Source: Ceratobasidium sp. AG-K (Eukaryota > Basidiomycota > Agaricomycetes > Cantharellales > Ceratobasidiaceae). From it: DNA of 64,000 nucleotides. The position numbers were made by a program, and so were the translations under genes. This document shows positions 23,147 to 34,335 of this stretch, piece after piece. Every line of letters starts with the position of its first letter. Within the stretch, counting starts at the first letter, position 1. Below the pieces are notes generated by a model. It was not told where the DNA came from. It saw only the letters and a list, made by a program, of their open reading frames with translations, and did no database searches. The stretch is taken from positions 3,658,001 through 3,722,000 of the forward strand of contig JAWNGF010000002.1 of NCBI GenBank assembly GCA_037039685.1, given 5' to 3'.

Positions 23147-26100
23147 ATGTTAAGGGGAGTGTTACGGGCCGTGTCTGCGTACCCATCGCAGCAGCCCATC
23201 GAGTTTATTGTATCGACATTTGTCGTCGTCACGCTTGCCTACTTCCAGGTCCTCCACGCCTTCAAAACCTCCGAGGTTGTTGTCCCGTACTCTGCCAGCT
23301 CTGCGCGACTCCAACCTGCCTATACCCTACTCTCTGGAAAAGAATGGCTCCCAGCATCTGAAGAACAGTGGATCGCGTCCGAGGCCAAGGTCGACCTTGT
23401 GCACTTGCTGTTCGAGCCCGATGTCGGCCCGACCGGCGGACTAAGGGCCCAGGCGCATCCCACAAGCAAAGAGCTGTCGCCAGCACTGTTTGAAAACGTG
23501 TCCAACTTTTCCCGCTCGCTGTGCCATGCGCATGCATCCGCCAGCTGCGTCGCACTCGCCGAATCTGCTCCCGAATTTGTCTATGCGCTCAAAAGTCCCA
23601 TGGTCCGGCCAAAGTTTCTGGCCGTGGTCAACGACGTGTGTCAGCATCGGCTAGCTCCAATTCCCGATCGGCCGATCCCAAATACGAGCTCGTCGGCGAG
23701 AGCGGGTCAGATGTTCCGGCGGGCGATCGTTGGGTCGGGTTTGCCATTCGTGCCATGTTTGCGCGCTTTTGGGCCCTGGCCAAGGTACGTGGTATTATTT
23801 TCTGTAATTCATTTCTGACCTTCATTTGGACGATCTTGTTCTCCGATCCTGGTCTGTTGTGCACATCGTTCATGGACCTGTGTTTGTCGTATATAGCGTG
23901 CCGATTCGGCGGATATTCTCATCGTCCTCGCGGGATACATCGTCATGCACCTCACATTTGTCAATCTGTTCCTCAAGGCCAGGAAGCTCGGTTCTAATTT
24001 CTGGCTAGGTAAGTCTCACATTTCGTCCTTTGTTTCATCTTGCGTCGCCATGTCATGCCATTCGCCTCTTTCGTCGTGTCACGTGCACGTTTCTCAGCAC
24101 CGGTATACCCCCGGTGGCAGCCTTATTGTTCCTGCGTTCGCTTTCTCACTCTCGCACCCGAGTATAATTTCCTCCTGTTCGAAGCCTAGCGTTCGGTCGT
24201 CGCCCCGCACTACGACCTTCTGACAATACCCAAGGCGTCGGAGGTGGCGCCGTACCCGGTTTAGCCTTTGCGATCAACAGGGCTTGTCGCATTATATACT
24301 CTGCATTCTCTCGAATTGTCTGTCTCAATAGTCCTGGCTGTCCATCCCCCACAACTCTGTACCACATCGCCTTTCATCGCAGCGACTTTTTACCTGATTT
24401 ATTACCACTTCGTTCTCACCACTTTGCTCACTTCGTTCTCCTTGTACCACATGTCTTCGGTCTCCAACTCTTCTGTATTACCACTTTCGCATACCATGCC
24501 TTGGCATCCGTTTCCTTTACCGACCATGCTGACAACCTTGCTCGCCCACCCAGCCTCGACCATCCTCATCTCGAGCACCTTTGCATTTGTCCTCTCCCTC
24601 CCGCTGTCCCTCATCCTTGGTATCCCGCTCGACCCCGTCGCGCTCACCGAGGCTCTCCCCTTCCTCGTCATTACCGTCGGATTCGACAAGCCTCTCCGAA
24701 TTGCCCGTGCCGTGTTTGCCCACCCCAACTTTACCCCACTTCCGGTTTCCGGCGTGTCTACTCCTCGTCGCGGTTCCTTGGCATCTCCGACATCCTCGGC
24801 CCTCAAGTCCTCCAAGACCGCAGCCCAAGTCGTTCGCGAAGCCGTCGACACGGTCGGACCCGGCGTCGTACGCGACTATGCGATCGAAATCGCCGTCTTG
24901 GGCGTCGGTGCAGCCAGTGGAGTTGGTGGCCTTAAAGAGTTTTGTGCTCTCGCGGCGCTTATTCTCGCGTGCGACTGTGCAGCCCTTTTCACTTTTTATG
25001 TCGCCATCTTGAACGTTATGACCGAGGTGGGTTATCTGATTCTGTCCCTTTATCTCGGTCTGACAGGATGAGCAGGTCAATCGAATTAAATCTCTCAGGA
25101 GCGCAAAGCGTCCACAGGCTTTGCCGGTTGAGAAGAAGATCTCCAATACGCTCTTCGGCGTCAAAGGCTCTGATGCCACCGAAGTCGAGAGCCCTGCTGC
25201 TCGACTCAAGCTCCTACTGGTAAGTTTATCGACGACAGTTTGAAATGTGTGAACTTATATATGCTCGATTATTGTCCCACTCGATCTCATTGTCCTTAAC
25301 TCATCATGCGTCTATTGTTTCCACGACGATTCTTTTTGGCCATTTGCCTTGTGCAGATTGTCGCGTTCTTGTCGTTGCACGTTCTCAACCTATGCACGAC
25401 CCTCACCCCGGCCACGGCCCTCAAGCGTCACACGTACTTTTCGCATATCCAACGCACTCCTCAGCAACCCCCCGCCCGCGTTGACTTGTCGTCCCCCATC
25501 ATTGCCGCAGCTTTGAACCAAATCGTCAACGACGCAGGTGGAGAAGCTCTCCTCGTCCGTGCCGGTCCTCCCGTCCACGTCAAGGTCATTGCTCCTCTCG
25601 CGTCTAAGAAATCCAACTCGAGCCGTCCCGATTCCAAGGGTGCTGCTCCCGCCGAGGGACGTTTCGATTCGTTCATGTCCGAGTGGTCCACGCTCGTCGG
25701 TGACCCGATTCTGAGCAAGTGGATCGTTCTAGCGCTCGCTGTCTCGGTGTTCCTCAACGGGTACCTCCTCAAGGGCATTGGTAGTGGTGCAGCCAGTGCT
25801 GGAGTCAAGATGCCCGGTGTCGTTACTTTTGCCGGGGCTGTGGATTTCGGAAATGACGCGGAGCTTATCAAAGATGAGCGTGAAAAGGAGCCGGCGCCTA
25901 TCGTTAATGGAGGTGCTTTGCACGTCGATACTGGCGCCCCGGTGCCTGTTCCTCAACCTTCGCCTTCTCCCGAACCTGTTCTCGCTCCGGTGTCTAATGG
26001 TCATGCCGAGGTTGCCGTCAACACCCCTTTGGGTACCCCAAGCGGCGAAAAGGCTTCGATTGGACGGAGAGAGTATGACGAGGTTGTGCGTATCTTCGAG

Positions 26101-27658
26101 GCCGAAGGTCCTAGCTCGCTCTCGGATGAGGAGGTCGTATTGCTCGGTCAGCGCGGCAAGATTGCGCCGTATGCTTTGGAAAAGGTGTTGGGCGACTTGG
26201 AGCGTGCTGTTAGGATCCGCCGGGCTTTGATTTGTGAGTCGACTGGTGCTTGTGTAGAGCAATGACTGACTGGGATGTAGCTCGTTCATCTGCGACCAAG
26301 ACCCTCGAATCGTCCAAGCTCCCGATGAAGGACTATGACTATGCGCGCGTCCAAGGTGCCTGCTGCGAAAACGTCGTTGGCTACATGCCCATTCCGCTCG
26401 GTATTGCCGGCCCGTTGACCATTGACGGCGAGTCGTATCCGATTCCGATGGCCACTGCCGAGGGTACTCTTGTCGCGTCCACGTCTCGCGGGTGCAAGGC
26501 CTTGAACGCTGGTGGAGGAGTGACGACCGTCTTGACTCAGGATGCGATGACTCGTGGCCCGGCAATCGAGTTCCCGAGTGTGACGCTCGCGGCACAGGCC
26601 AAGCGATGGGTTGATTCGCCCAAGGGTGAGTTGCAGTCTTGGGGTAGATGGATGAGTACTGATTAGGGTATAGGAGCTGCTACTCTGCGTGAAGCTTTCG
26701 ACTCGACTTCCCGATTCGCTCGTCTGCAAAAGCTCAAGTGCGCCATCGCCGGCCGTACCCTCTATGTTCGATTCGCGACCTCGACCGGTGACGCCATGGG
26801 CATGAACATGATCTCCAAGGGCACCGAAAAGGCACTCGAAGTCATGGCCGAGTACTTCCCCGAGATGAGCGTCCTCGCTCTGAGCGGCAACTACTGCACG
26901 GACAAGAAGCCCGCGGCTATCAACTGGATCGAGGGACGCGGCAAGTCGGTCGTCGCCGAGGCGGTCATTCCCGGCAAGGTCGTCAAATCGGTCCTCAAGA
27001 CCACCGTTGCGGACTTGGTCAACCTGAATATCAAGAAGAACTTGATCGGGAGCGCGATGGCGGGGTCGATTGGCGGGTTCAATGCCCACGCTGCGAATAT
27101 TCTTACGGCGATGTTTTTGGCTACTGGTCAGGACCCGGCGCAGAATGTTGAGAGTTCGATGTGCATGACCTTGATGGAAGCGTGAGTCAGCTTCTTTTTC
27201 TTATCTGGACGCGTGCTGATTGGGGGGTTAGGATTAATGGTGGCGAGGACTTGTTGATGACTTGTTCGATGCCTTCGATCGAGTGCGGAACCGTCGGTGG
27301 TGGAACGATCCTTGAACCCCAGGGCGCGATGCTCGATATACTCGGTCTCCGCGGTGCGCACCCGACGTCTCCAGGCCACAACGCACGCCGTCTCGCTCGA
27401 GTGATTTGCGCGGCGGTCATGGCCGGCGAGTTGAGCTTGATGAGCGCGCTGGCAGCCGGCCACTTGATCAAGGCGCACATGGCACACAACCGCTCGGCAC
27501 CCGCCACGCCCCTCGCGAGCCGACCGATGACGCCGATGTTCGCGCCGTTGAGTTCGTTGCCGCCCCGACAGGGTAGTTTTAATGCCGGAAATGGAAAAGA
27601 ACGAGAAGGGGGGTTGGTGGCTGCGTTGCATGGAGGGTATTCTGTGAATGGGCAGTAG
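23147..27658 (+). CDS. HMG1: HMG-CoA reductase, ER membrane form with sterol-sensing domain
   Basis: Nine exons join in phase to 1157 residues: 23147-23594, 23645-23784, 23897-24008, 24554-25026, 25076-25219, 25357-26233, 26281-26625, 26674-27181 and 27232-27658. [16 protein letters not shown] is the first membrane span. The sterol-sensing domain runs from [20 protein letters not shown] through [19 protein letters not shown] to [21 protein letters not shown] linker leads to the catalytic domain: [38 protein letters not shown] (catalytic Glu), [12 protein letters not shown] (Asp), [20 protein letters not shown] (Lys), and [12 protein letters not shown] (His). It reduces HMG-CoA to mevalonate with two NADPH, the committed step of ergosterol and isoprenoid synthesis. 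Regulation through the sterol-sensing domain is expected from the family. The 545-base third intron is unusually long here. Confidence 0.97.
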
Positions 27659-27884
27659 TTGTATTTCTGTTTGTTGTTTTTTATGTTGCATATACACATA
27701 TAGTACACGGTTATTAGCTATCTCGTCTGAATGGATTGTCTCAAGTACGAATGTGGGATATCCAAAGCTTAAATAAGGGTTGTTCTACGTTTGAATCAGG
27801 AAGTGATTCTCGGCTATCACATCACTGACATCAGCACGATCGAGGATAAGTACCCTTGGAGCGAAGGGGGTCATCTCATCCACC

Positions 27885-29906
27885 ATGGCGATTCCCAAGC
27901 CTTTGCAGCCGTTGACCGACGACGATGCGGTACGTGCGATCCGTAGGCCGTCGATGCACGAGGACCTTTCCTCCCATTCGATTCGCCGTCCGTCGTTCCT
28001 CGGCTCGCCCGGACAGTCGGCCAGTCGCAGAGGTAAGAATATTGTTATTGGGGATGTAGCTAATTGTCTACAGGCTCTGGAAGCATCACTACCCCCTCTG
28101 GAGTGACGGTCGCATACCACAGTCGTACCCAGGATGAACACGACCTCCCTCATGCAACCAAAAAGACCATGACCGACCATCTGCGCAAGTACGAAAGTCT
28201 TTTTACGCTCACGCCCCAGCGCATGCGGATGATCGTCGACTCGTTTGACGAGACTTTTGAAAAGGGCCTAGCCGAGTATGATCAAGTTGTGGTGAGTCGC
28301 TCGATTAATTTGGGGATTCATTCTCAGGTGATCAGCCGATGATTCCTACATTCGTCTTTGGCTGGCCCCACGGCAAAGAATCGGGCGATTTCCTCGCCGT
28401 CGACTTGGGCGGAACCAACCTCCGAGTTTGCCTTGTCACCTTGCTAGGCGAGGGCAAGTTTGAGATTACCCAGACCAAGTACCGTCTTACCGAGGAGCAA
28501 AAGCAAGAAGATGGCGAAAAGCTCTTTGATTTCTGTGCCGAGTGTCTCAAGACGTTTATCCAATCTCATCTCGGCGAGGGGCTGAATATTGGTGCCGAAG
28601 GTCTCCCCCTCGGGTTTACGTTTAGCTATCCATGCGCACAGGAACGTATCGATCACGGCAAGCTCATTCGCTGGACCAAGGGCTTTGGGGCCCCCAATAC
28701 CGAAGGCAGGGACGTGGGTGAAATGTTTAGAAAGTCGTTGGAGAAGGCCAAGCTGCCGATCAAGATGACCGCGCTGATCAACGATACCACCGGCACGCTC
28801 ATCGCCTCGAGCTACGTCGAGCCCCGCACCAGGATTGCAGTCATTTTGGGCACCGGGTGCAATGCTGCTTACATGGAAAAGGTGCGTCGTTCGGCTTGGG
28901 GAGGGGGACACGCTCATGTTTGTGGCGTTTATCTAGATTGGGAATATCCCCAAGATCAAGCACCTTGGGCTCCCGGAAGATGCTGAGATGGCTATCAATT
29001 GCGAATGGGTGAGTGCTTCGGCGGGCGGCACCGGATGACGTCGTGTACATATGGCTGACTTTGTATAGGGAGCATTTGATTCGTTTGAACATCAGCACTT
29101 GCCACGAACCAAGTACGATGTGATTGTCGACGAGACGAGCAACAAGCCCGGCGAACAGGCGTTCGAGGTAGGTGTCAGGGGTCGTCTCCCCTCTCGTGCT
29201 GACCCTCGCGTAGAAACTTATTTCTGGCCGATACCTCGGGGAAATCCTGCGGTTGGTTCTCTGCGAGCTAATTGACGAGGGTGTACTTTTCCTTGGTCAA
29301 AACACCTACAAGCTTGAAAAGGCCTATTCGTTTGATACCGCGTTCCTGTCCCTCATGGAGTCCGATCCGACCGACGAACTCTTGACAGTCGTCGGAATAT
29401 TCACGCACTTCTATGGAATCGAGACGACGCTTGCCGAGAGGCAATTTTTCCGGTCAGTAGGGGAGATATGTGCATACACCCATGCTCATTAGCGTTCCAG
29501 GGCACTCGCTAAGCTGGTCGGGCGAAGGGCCGCAAGGCTGAGTGCGTGTGGTATAGCGGCGTTGGTCAACAAGGGCGGTTACTTGGAGGAAGGGTGTTCA
29601 GTGGCGGCAGACGGCAGCCTGTACGGCGTGAGTACCGACCCCTATTGTTCCAGGCACCATGTATGCGTATTAACTCTATCTCGTTTTAGAAATACCCCGG
29701 CTTCGCGGATCGGGTGCAAGAAGGCTTGACGGACATATTTGGAGACAAGGGTAAGAAGATCATTACCCATCACGCAGAGGACGGATCGGGTATGGGTGCC
29801 GCACTCATTGCTGGTACGTTATCCGCCATTACGCACCGAATTCCGCTGATACGCCTCAGCCATGACTGCCGAGCGCCGTGCCAAGGGGTTCGCTCCTAAT
29901 TGCTAG
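27885..29906 (+). CDS. HXK: hexokinase
   Basis: The start MAIPKPLQPLTDDDAV follows CCACC. Spliced exons cover DEHDLPHATKKTMTDHLRKY, VPMIPTFVFGWPHGKESG, then FLAVDLGGTNLRVCLVTLLG (phosphate 1). The hexokinase signature is LGFTFSYPCAQERIDHGKLI followed by RWTKGFGAPN. INDTTGTLIASSYVEP carries the catalytic Asp, and VILGTGCNAAYMEK is phosphate 2. RYLGEILRLVLCEL and GSGMGAALIAAMTAERR, the adenosine site, follow. The last codons are FAPNC and stop at 29906. The length is about 500 residues, normal for fungal hexokinase. It phosphorylates glucose and other hexoses with ATP. An unusual N-terminal extension of about 50 Arg/Ser/Pro-rich residues precedes the conserved core. Glucokinase is the alternative; sequence alone does not exclude it. 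The gene starts about 230 bases after the HMG-CoA reductase stop. Confidence 0.94.
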
Positions 29907-30115
29907 ACTCGAAACAATAGGGGGAATTGGTGGGATTTGTTTGGAGATAGAGGGCAAAGCTCAAACTGAGATCGCGACGGCCCACTGTATACTAGTTTAT
30001 GTCTTGAACCGAATTGGAATTTGATTACAAGGACTATCCCCGAAAATAGATGCAGAACCGAATATATCAACGTAAATCTAACCCAGGAAAAAACGTTCGT
30101 CTATAACAAACGCGT

Positions 30116-31196
30116 CTAGTAATCATCACCGAGCCTGTCCTTGAGTTCGGCATTGACAACCTCGGCCCACTTTTCAAAGTCATTGTCGTGCTCGAAAAGG
30201 ATAGTCTTCAAGCAATCCTGGCACACCTGGTTCTCGGACGTCAACCAATCCGATTCGCGCTCGTCCAACTGGGCATAGTGCTCAGACCCCCGATGCCTGC
30301 ACAGGAACTCGGTCTTGAACACATGTTCGCACCGCGAGCCAGGCTTCTCCAACAACTCTTTACGCGCAAAGTGGGCCCAAAACGCGGTCCACGACGCCGG
30401 CTTGAAAATGACCGACGGAGGCGCCTTGCACGCCGCGCAGATCAAGTCCAAATCATTGAACCCGGCCAACAACGGCTTCTTGACTCCCCACATGGGCGAA
30501 CGGAGGTCCATCGGGTACACGTGCAAAGCGCTAAACATCTGGAGGATGATCGTGCTTCGGCGCGCGAGGCGTCCGATGAGCTCGAGCGCGACGGTCGCAT
30601 CGCGGCACTTGGACGCGATCAACTTGGTCGTTTTCGCGTCCGAGACAGAGAGGGTTTCGATGCAGTGATGGAACGCGATGGTTTTCTCTTTTTCGAACCC
30701 GTGCGCGGAGCAGATGCTATACGCCTCGATGGGGGATTTGGAGATGTGCACGGCAGAGTCGGGCATCCAGAGTAGGGAGCGGAACCACGATACGAGCGAG
30801 AAAAAGTTGTACGCCTGAGCGGCGTCGAGGCATGCTCCGAGCAGCGCAAAGCTGTCGATCGACGGCTGGGTCGAGTCTTGGGTAAGGAGTTGGAGGATAA
30901 TGCGCAAGACGTCGGAGGATTGCGAAAGCCTCAGTTCGCAGTCTTGCGAGTCGTGCTCGAACCCTTTGTAGGGGAGCATGTTGCGCAGTACAGTCGAGAC
31001 GGAGGAGAGCCACGTCGAGTGAACGACGAATGCTGCGTTGTCGCTCGAGTAGATGGTCACATCACCATCGGGCGAGGGCCAAGGCCCGCGAGAACTGTTG
31101 TGTCCCGAGTAGGATTCGACGCCGACGACCTGAAACGGGTTAGACGCTAGGCTAGACGTGTACTAGGATGCTTACGGTGAGCTCAGAGTCAGACAT
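30116..31196 (-). CDS. BTB/POZ-domain protein of a basidiomycete-expanded family
   Basis: Two exons, 31196-31176 (MSDSELT) and 31129-30116, give 344 residues. The N-terminus has the BTB layout: DGDVTIYSSDNAAFVVHSTW (the acidic start and the VH position), then LSSVSTVLRNMLPYKGF. After helices with IDSFALLGACLDAAQAYNFF and SPIEAYSICSAHGFEKEK comes the second half. It has paired cysteines (LICAACKAP, RCEHVF, FLCRHRG, QVCQDCLK) that could bind zinc, though no standard finger is recognised. Proteins of this kind are numerous in Agaricomycetes and are mostly uncharacterised; cullin-3 adaptor function is possible but not shown. A decayed paralogue lies directly upstream at 31967-32630. Confidence 0.8.
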
Positions 31197-31243
31197 GTTT
31201 TCAGTGGTGGGTGAGGATGGGTACGCTAGACGCGTCGCGCGGT

Positions 31244-31250
31244 TTATATA
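31244..31250 (-). promoter_or_regulatory. TATA box of the BTB gene
   Basis: TATATAA on the minus strand lies about 48 bases upstream of the ATG at 31196, in a GC-rich surround. Confidence 0.55.
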
Positions 31251-31966
31251 GCTGAAAAAACGCGCGTACCTGGGTTCTTACGTTTGTGACATTCTGACGT
31301 CGGACGTTTCAGGCGCCGTGTTTGTCTAGAATCACTCAATTGACCATACTTCTAGGGTCAGGGCCTAAGTATAGGCGAACTATGGATACGTGGACCGGGT
31401 AAAATAAACAGAACGCAGTCCTATCGCACGACTGGTCTGAAAAGTGGCCTGGGGAGAGCCGGGGTGCTGATCACGTGCCAGGGGGTATGTTAGCCACCTA
31501 GGGAAGGAAATGGTTACCACGGGTTGTCACGGATTACTCAAAAGTTCACTTCCCCACTGAGAAACTGAGGTTCGAAATTTGCGAGCTCATGCATTTGCTA
31601 GTTTCTTGCCTCTTGTCAGAGTTTGAGCTCAATAAGCCAAGCGTAGCAAGTGCTGCGGGCAAAAACATTTAAGTGCCGGGTAACCCGTTTCCTTCCCTAT
31701 AGCCACCGATCTACATGGGTGTATGCGCGCTGCCTGAGCGGTACTTTCGGTGGCGGGCAGAATGCAATCACACAATGCACGCACGCCCCATTTTCCCGGC
31801 GTCGAGTATAGCATTTGGATAGAGACGGAGGATAGCTGACTTCAGGATCTAAGTACACATAAATGTGTAGGCAAAAACGCAGTAAAGCAGGGCAGCAGCT
31901 CTATGGAACTCCCGATATAAGGCGGGATAGTGGGGGAGCGGGTGTCGACTACATACCAGGTGTGAA
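31251..31966. other. intergenic between BTB gene and its decayed copy
   Basis: No coding frame was recognised. It is distal promoter of the BTB gene. Confidence 0.45.
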
Positions 31967-32630
31967 TCAAAAATTGATGCCCAACTTCCTCACTAACGCG
32001 TGTCTAACAGTGTCAGCCCATTCTTTCCAGAGCTCGGCGCTATCAACTATGATCTGCTTCAAGCGTTGGCTGCACGCTTTTGCCTCATTGAGTCGATCTC
32101 CCTCAGTAGCCTCATTACCTACTGCAAGGCCCTCCGCATAGCTCCGTTTCATACATAAGAAATGCACTAGAAAGATATAATTACACCGATACCCAGAGTA
32201 CTTCAATAGCTCTCGTTCGGCGCATTGTGCACAAAACAGTTGCCATGAGTTTCGAATACGACGTCAAATCGACACGCACTACACACTAGCGTTTGATGAC
32301 CCTCCTAATACCCCTGGGTTTCCCGCCAATGTGGCTAGCGGAGGTCCATAGGAATAAGTGTAGCACTCTCAAGGTCTCGAGAGTGATTGTGTTCTGACGC
32401 GCCATGCGACAAATGAGTGGCAAAGCGATTCCCGGGTTTAAGCAGCGGGATATTACGGAGTTGATTCCTGCCATGTCTCGCAGGTCGACAGTTTCAATGT
32501 AATGCTGGAATGCAACTGTAGTTTCACGTTCAAAAGCCAAAGATTATGCCAATAGTGTAAGCATTGACAAGAGATTGGGTTATGCCTAAAAAACCGCCAT
32601 GAGCCCAGAGTAGGTTACGCAAGTATGCGG
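31967..32630 (-). pseudogene. decayed paralogue of the BTB gene
   Basis: Translated pieces align with residues of the intact neighbour in order. LRNLLWAHG matches FRSLLWMPD. FERETTVAFQHYIETVDLRD matches FEKEKTIAFHHCIETLSVSD. CRMARQNTITLETLRVLHLF matches GRLARRSTIILQMFSALHVY. SWQLFCAQCAERELLKYSGY matches SWTAFWAHFARKELLEKPGS, and the end ELWKEWADTVRHALVRKLG matches DFEKWAEVVNAELKDRLG. The frame shifts at least twice (near 32290 and 32235), and a stop follows GIRRVIKR. The BTB half itself was not found upstream. It is a tandem duplicate that has lost function. Confidence 0.75.
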
Positions 32631-33278
32631 TTATAGATCTGGCCAGAGCTCCGGGTTGTTACTAGGTACGAGATCCACGGTGTTTAGCGAGAGAAACGGG
32701 CTGAAGCTGTTGGACTAAGTCACGTTTGGATACATATTTGATTGTGCCGAAGTTGAGCAACTCATGGAACTAAACGTGGCGCTAAGCGCGTCGTGCTTTA
32801 CCTCATAGAAACCAATGTGAACGCAGGGCGGTTGAAGTTACGGAGCTATTGGCGTGGAGGTAAGACCGATCTAAGGTGGCATCTTTGGACTGTAGTTTGG
32901 TGCTTCGTTCTTTCTCACTCCTGACGGTTTCATTACAGTACGTTGGCTGCGAACTCGCCACAGGTACGAGCGATCGCTAGCTGTTTACTGAGACATGAGC
33001 GGCAGGGTCTCAGATTGCTGGATTGAACTGAGATTCACTCACTTGTATTGTTTGTGCCAGGAGACAGCTAGTAGTAATGAGGCCACCTCGCCTTGGGTTA
33101 GCTACAGCAACTAAACTTACCTTAAACATACCATCATATGTGGTGCCCTTGCTGGATATCAGCTTCCGGGCTAAAAAGCGAGGAAAAATGAAAGCGAAGG
33201 CATGTAAATGAGTAGAAACGATGTTAAAGGGACTAACTGGGCTGTAGAAGCACAATCGTTGTTCGCTGTATGCTGCCT
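32631..33278. other. intergenic, nothing recognised
   Basis: No coding frame, RNA gene or clear repeat was seen. It may include remains of the N-terminal half of the decayed BTB copy, too diverged to read. Confidence 0.35.
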
Positions 33279-33467
33279 GTAGACTCACGTGCTCTGTCTT
33301 TCACCCACGTTTTAACTGTCACCTTCCCGCCTGCTTTTCCTGTTTGGTCTCCTCTTCTCGTGTTTCTTTCTCGGCCTGCCTTTGTCTGAGCGGTTTGACC
33401 TCGTGTTCATGTAGCTCGTTAAATATGTATTCAAAAAAAAAAAAAAAAAAAGTAGACTCACGTGCTC
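33279..33467 (+). mobile_element. short retroposed element with poly(A) and 16-bp target-site duplication
   Basis: The 16-mer gtagactcacgtgctc occurs perfectly at 33279-33294 and 33452-33467. Between the copies lie 157 bases ending in an uninterrupted run of 19 A (33433-33451) directly abutting the second copy. A poly(A) tail bounded by a long direct repeat is the mark of target-primed reverse transcription, so the insert (33295-33451) is a retroposed RNA: a SINE, a 5'-truncated LINE end, or a fragment of an mRNA 3' end. A GGTTTGACCTC near 33397 loosely resembles a pol III box B, but no box A is evident. The element sits 76 bases upstream of the uS7m start codon. Its source is not in this window. 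Confidence 0.75.
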
Positions 33468-33543
33468 ATGGCTTACGTCATATGCGACAAGCAAGGCAAA
33501 GCATTCTGTAATTTCCTTCTGGTTCAGCTTGTAGGCATTTCTC

Positions 33544-34335
33544 ATGTCTGCATTTATCAACCCATTGCGATCGACATCTAGGAAACTTGGAACTAGGACC
33601 ATCTTTAGCTGTAGTCGATTGAATTTTAGGGAGACCGCATATGTTGCTTCTGTCGAGCCTCCTGCTCCCTCTGGCATCTCGCCCGCTACGCCTCTAGCTG
33701 TCGTTTCATCGGCGCCATCATCTCTAGCAGAGCACACACCGTCTGAATTCTCCAAGAGATTCGCGGCCGCCAAATACGAAAAACCCCCCGTAACCCCATT
33801 TGCCAACCCGGAGTCTCTTGCACCTACACCACTCCCTGTGGGCACCCAACTCCCACCGCTTGCGGATCCTCTCCTGGACTTTACTGCATCACTCATCCAA
33901 AAGCATGGAGAGCGTACCAAATCTGCTCGAACGGTAGCTCTCGTTCTTCAACATATTCACATTCTCACCGGCGGCGCGCCTCCCCTCCCCATCTTCCGAG
34001 AGGCAGTTCGGCTAGTCAGCCCAAGCGTAAAGGTCGTTACCCAGAAAAGGCGGGCCAAAAATCTACCTACTCCGCGACCGCTCACCGAACGTCAGAGAAC
34101 GCGAGCTGGAATATTGGCCATTATGAAGGCTAGCGATAGGCGAGCGGAGAAGCGGATTTGGGAGAGAGTCGCCAGGGAATGCGTTAATGTTCTGAGGGGG
34201 GAGAGCGACGCCATCAAAAAATTGGAAGAGGTTCACAGGTTCGCTGTGGCTAACCGGTGGGTTTATTGGCAACATTATTCTGTTAGCATCACTAATGGCT
34301 CGTTCTGTAGGGCGAATGCGTCAGTTCGTGTATGA
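33544..34335 (+). CDS. RSM7: mitochondrial small-subunit ribosomal protein uS7m
   Basis: Two exons, 33544-34256 and 34311-34335, give 245 residues; the second holds only the last eight residues and stop. The N-terminal 75 residues are Ser/Thr/Arg-rich with MSAFINPLRSTSRKLGTRTI, a likely mitochondrial presequence. The uS7 core follows: DPLLDFTASLIQKHGERTKS, ARTVALVLQHIHILTGG, FREAVRLVSPSVKVVTQKRR, then RPLTERQRTRAGILAIMKAS, ERVARECVNVLRGESDAIKK and EEVHRFAVANRANA. The last matches the KKREEVHKMAEANRA family signature. uS7 nucleates the head of the small subunit. It is the second mitoribosomal gene of the window. A long minus-strand frame over 33312-33920 is its shadow. Confidence 0.9.
   Translation: MSAFINPLRSTSRKLGTRTIFSCSRLNFRETAYVASVEPPAPSGISPATPLAVVSSAPSSLAEHTPSEFSKRFAAAKYEKPPVTPFANPESLAPTPLPVGTQLPPLADPLLDFTASLIQKHGERTKSARTVALVLQHIHILTGGAPPLPIFREAVRLVSPSVKVVTQKRRAKNLPTPRPLTERQRTRAGILAIMKASDRRAEKRIWERVARECVNVLRGESDAIKKLEEVHRFAVANRWVYWQHYSVSITNGSFCRANASVRV

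Noticed and set aside
22753..23232. 159-codon minus-strand open frame upstream of HMG-CoA reductase
   Set aside because: It overlaps the HMG-CoA reductase start, and has no domain, no leader and no splice partners.
33295..33451. SINE with pol III promoter
   Set aside because: Only a loose box B-like GGTTTGACCTC is seen and no box A, so the class of retroposon is left open.
33312..33920. 202-codon minus-strand open frame
   Set aside because: It covers the uS7m exon antisense and runs through the A tract as poly-Phe; it is a shadow plus low-complexity sequence.
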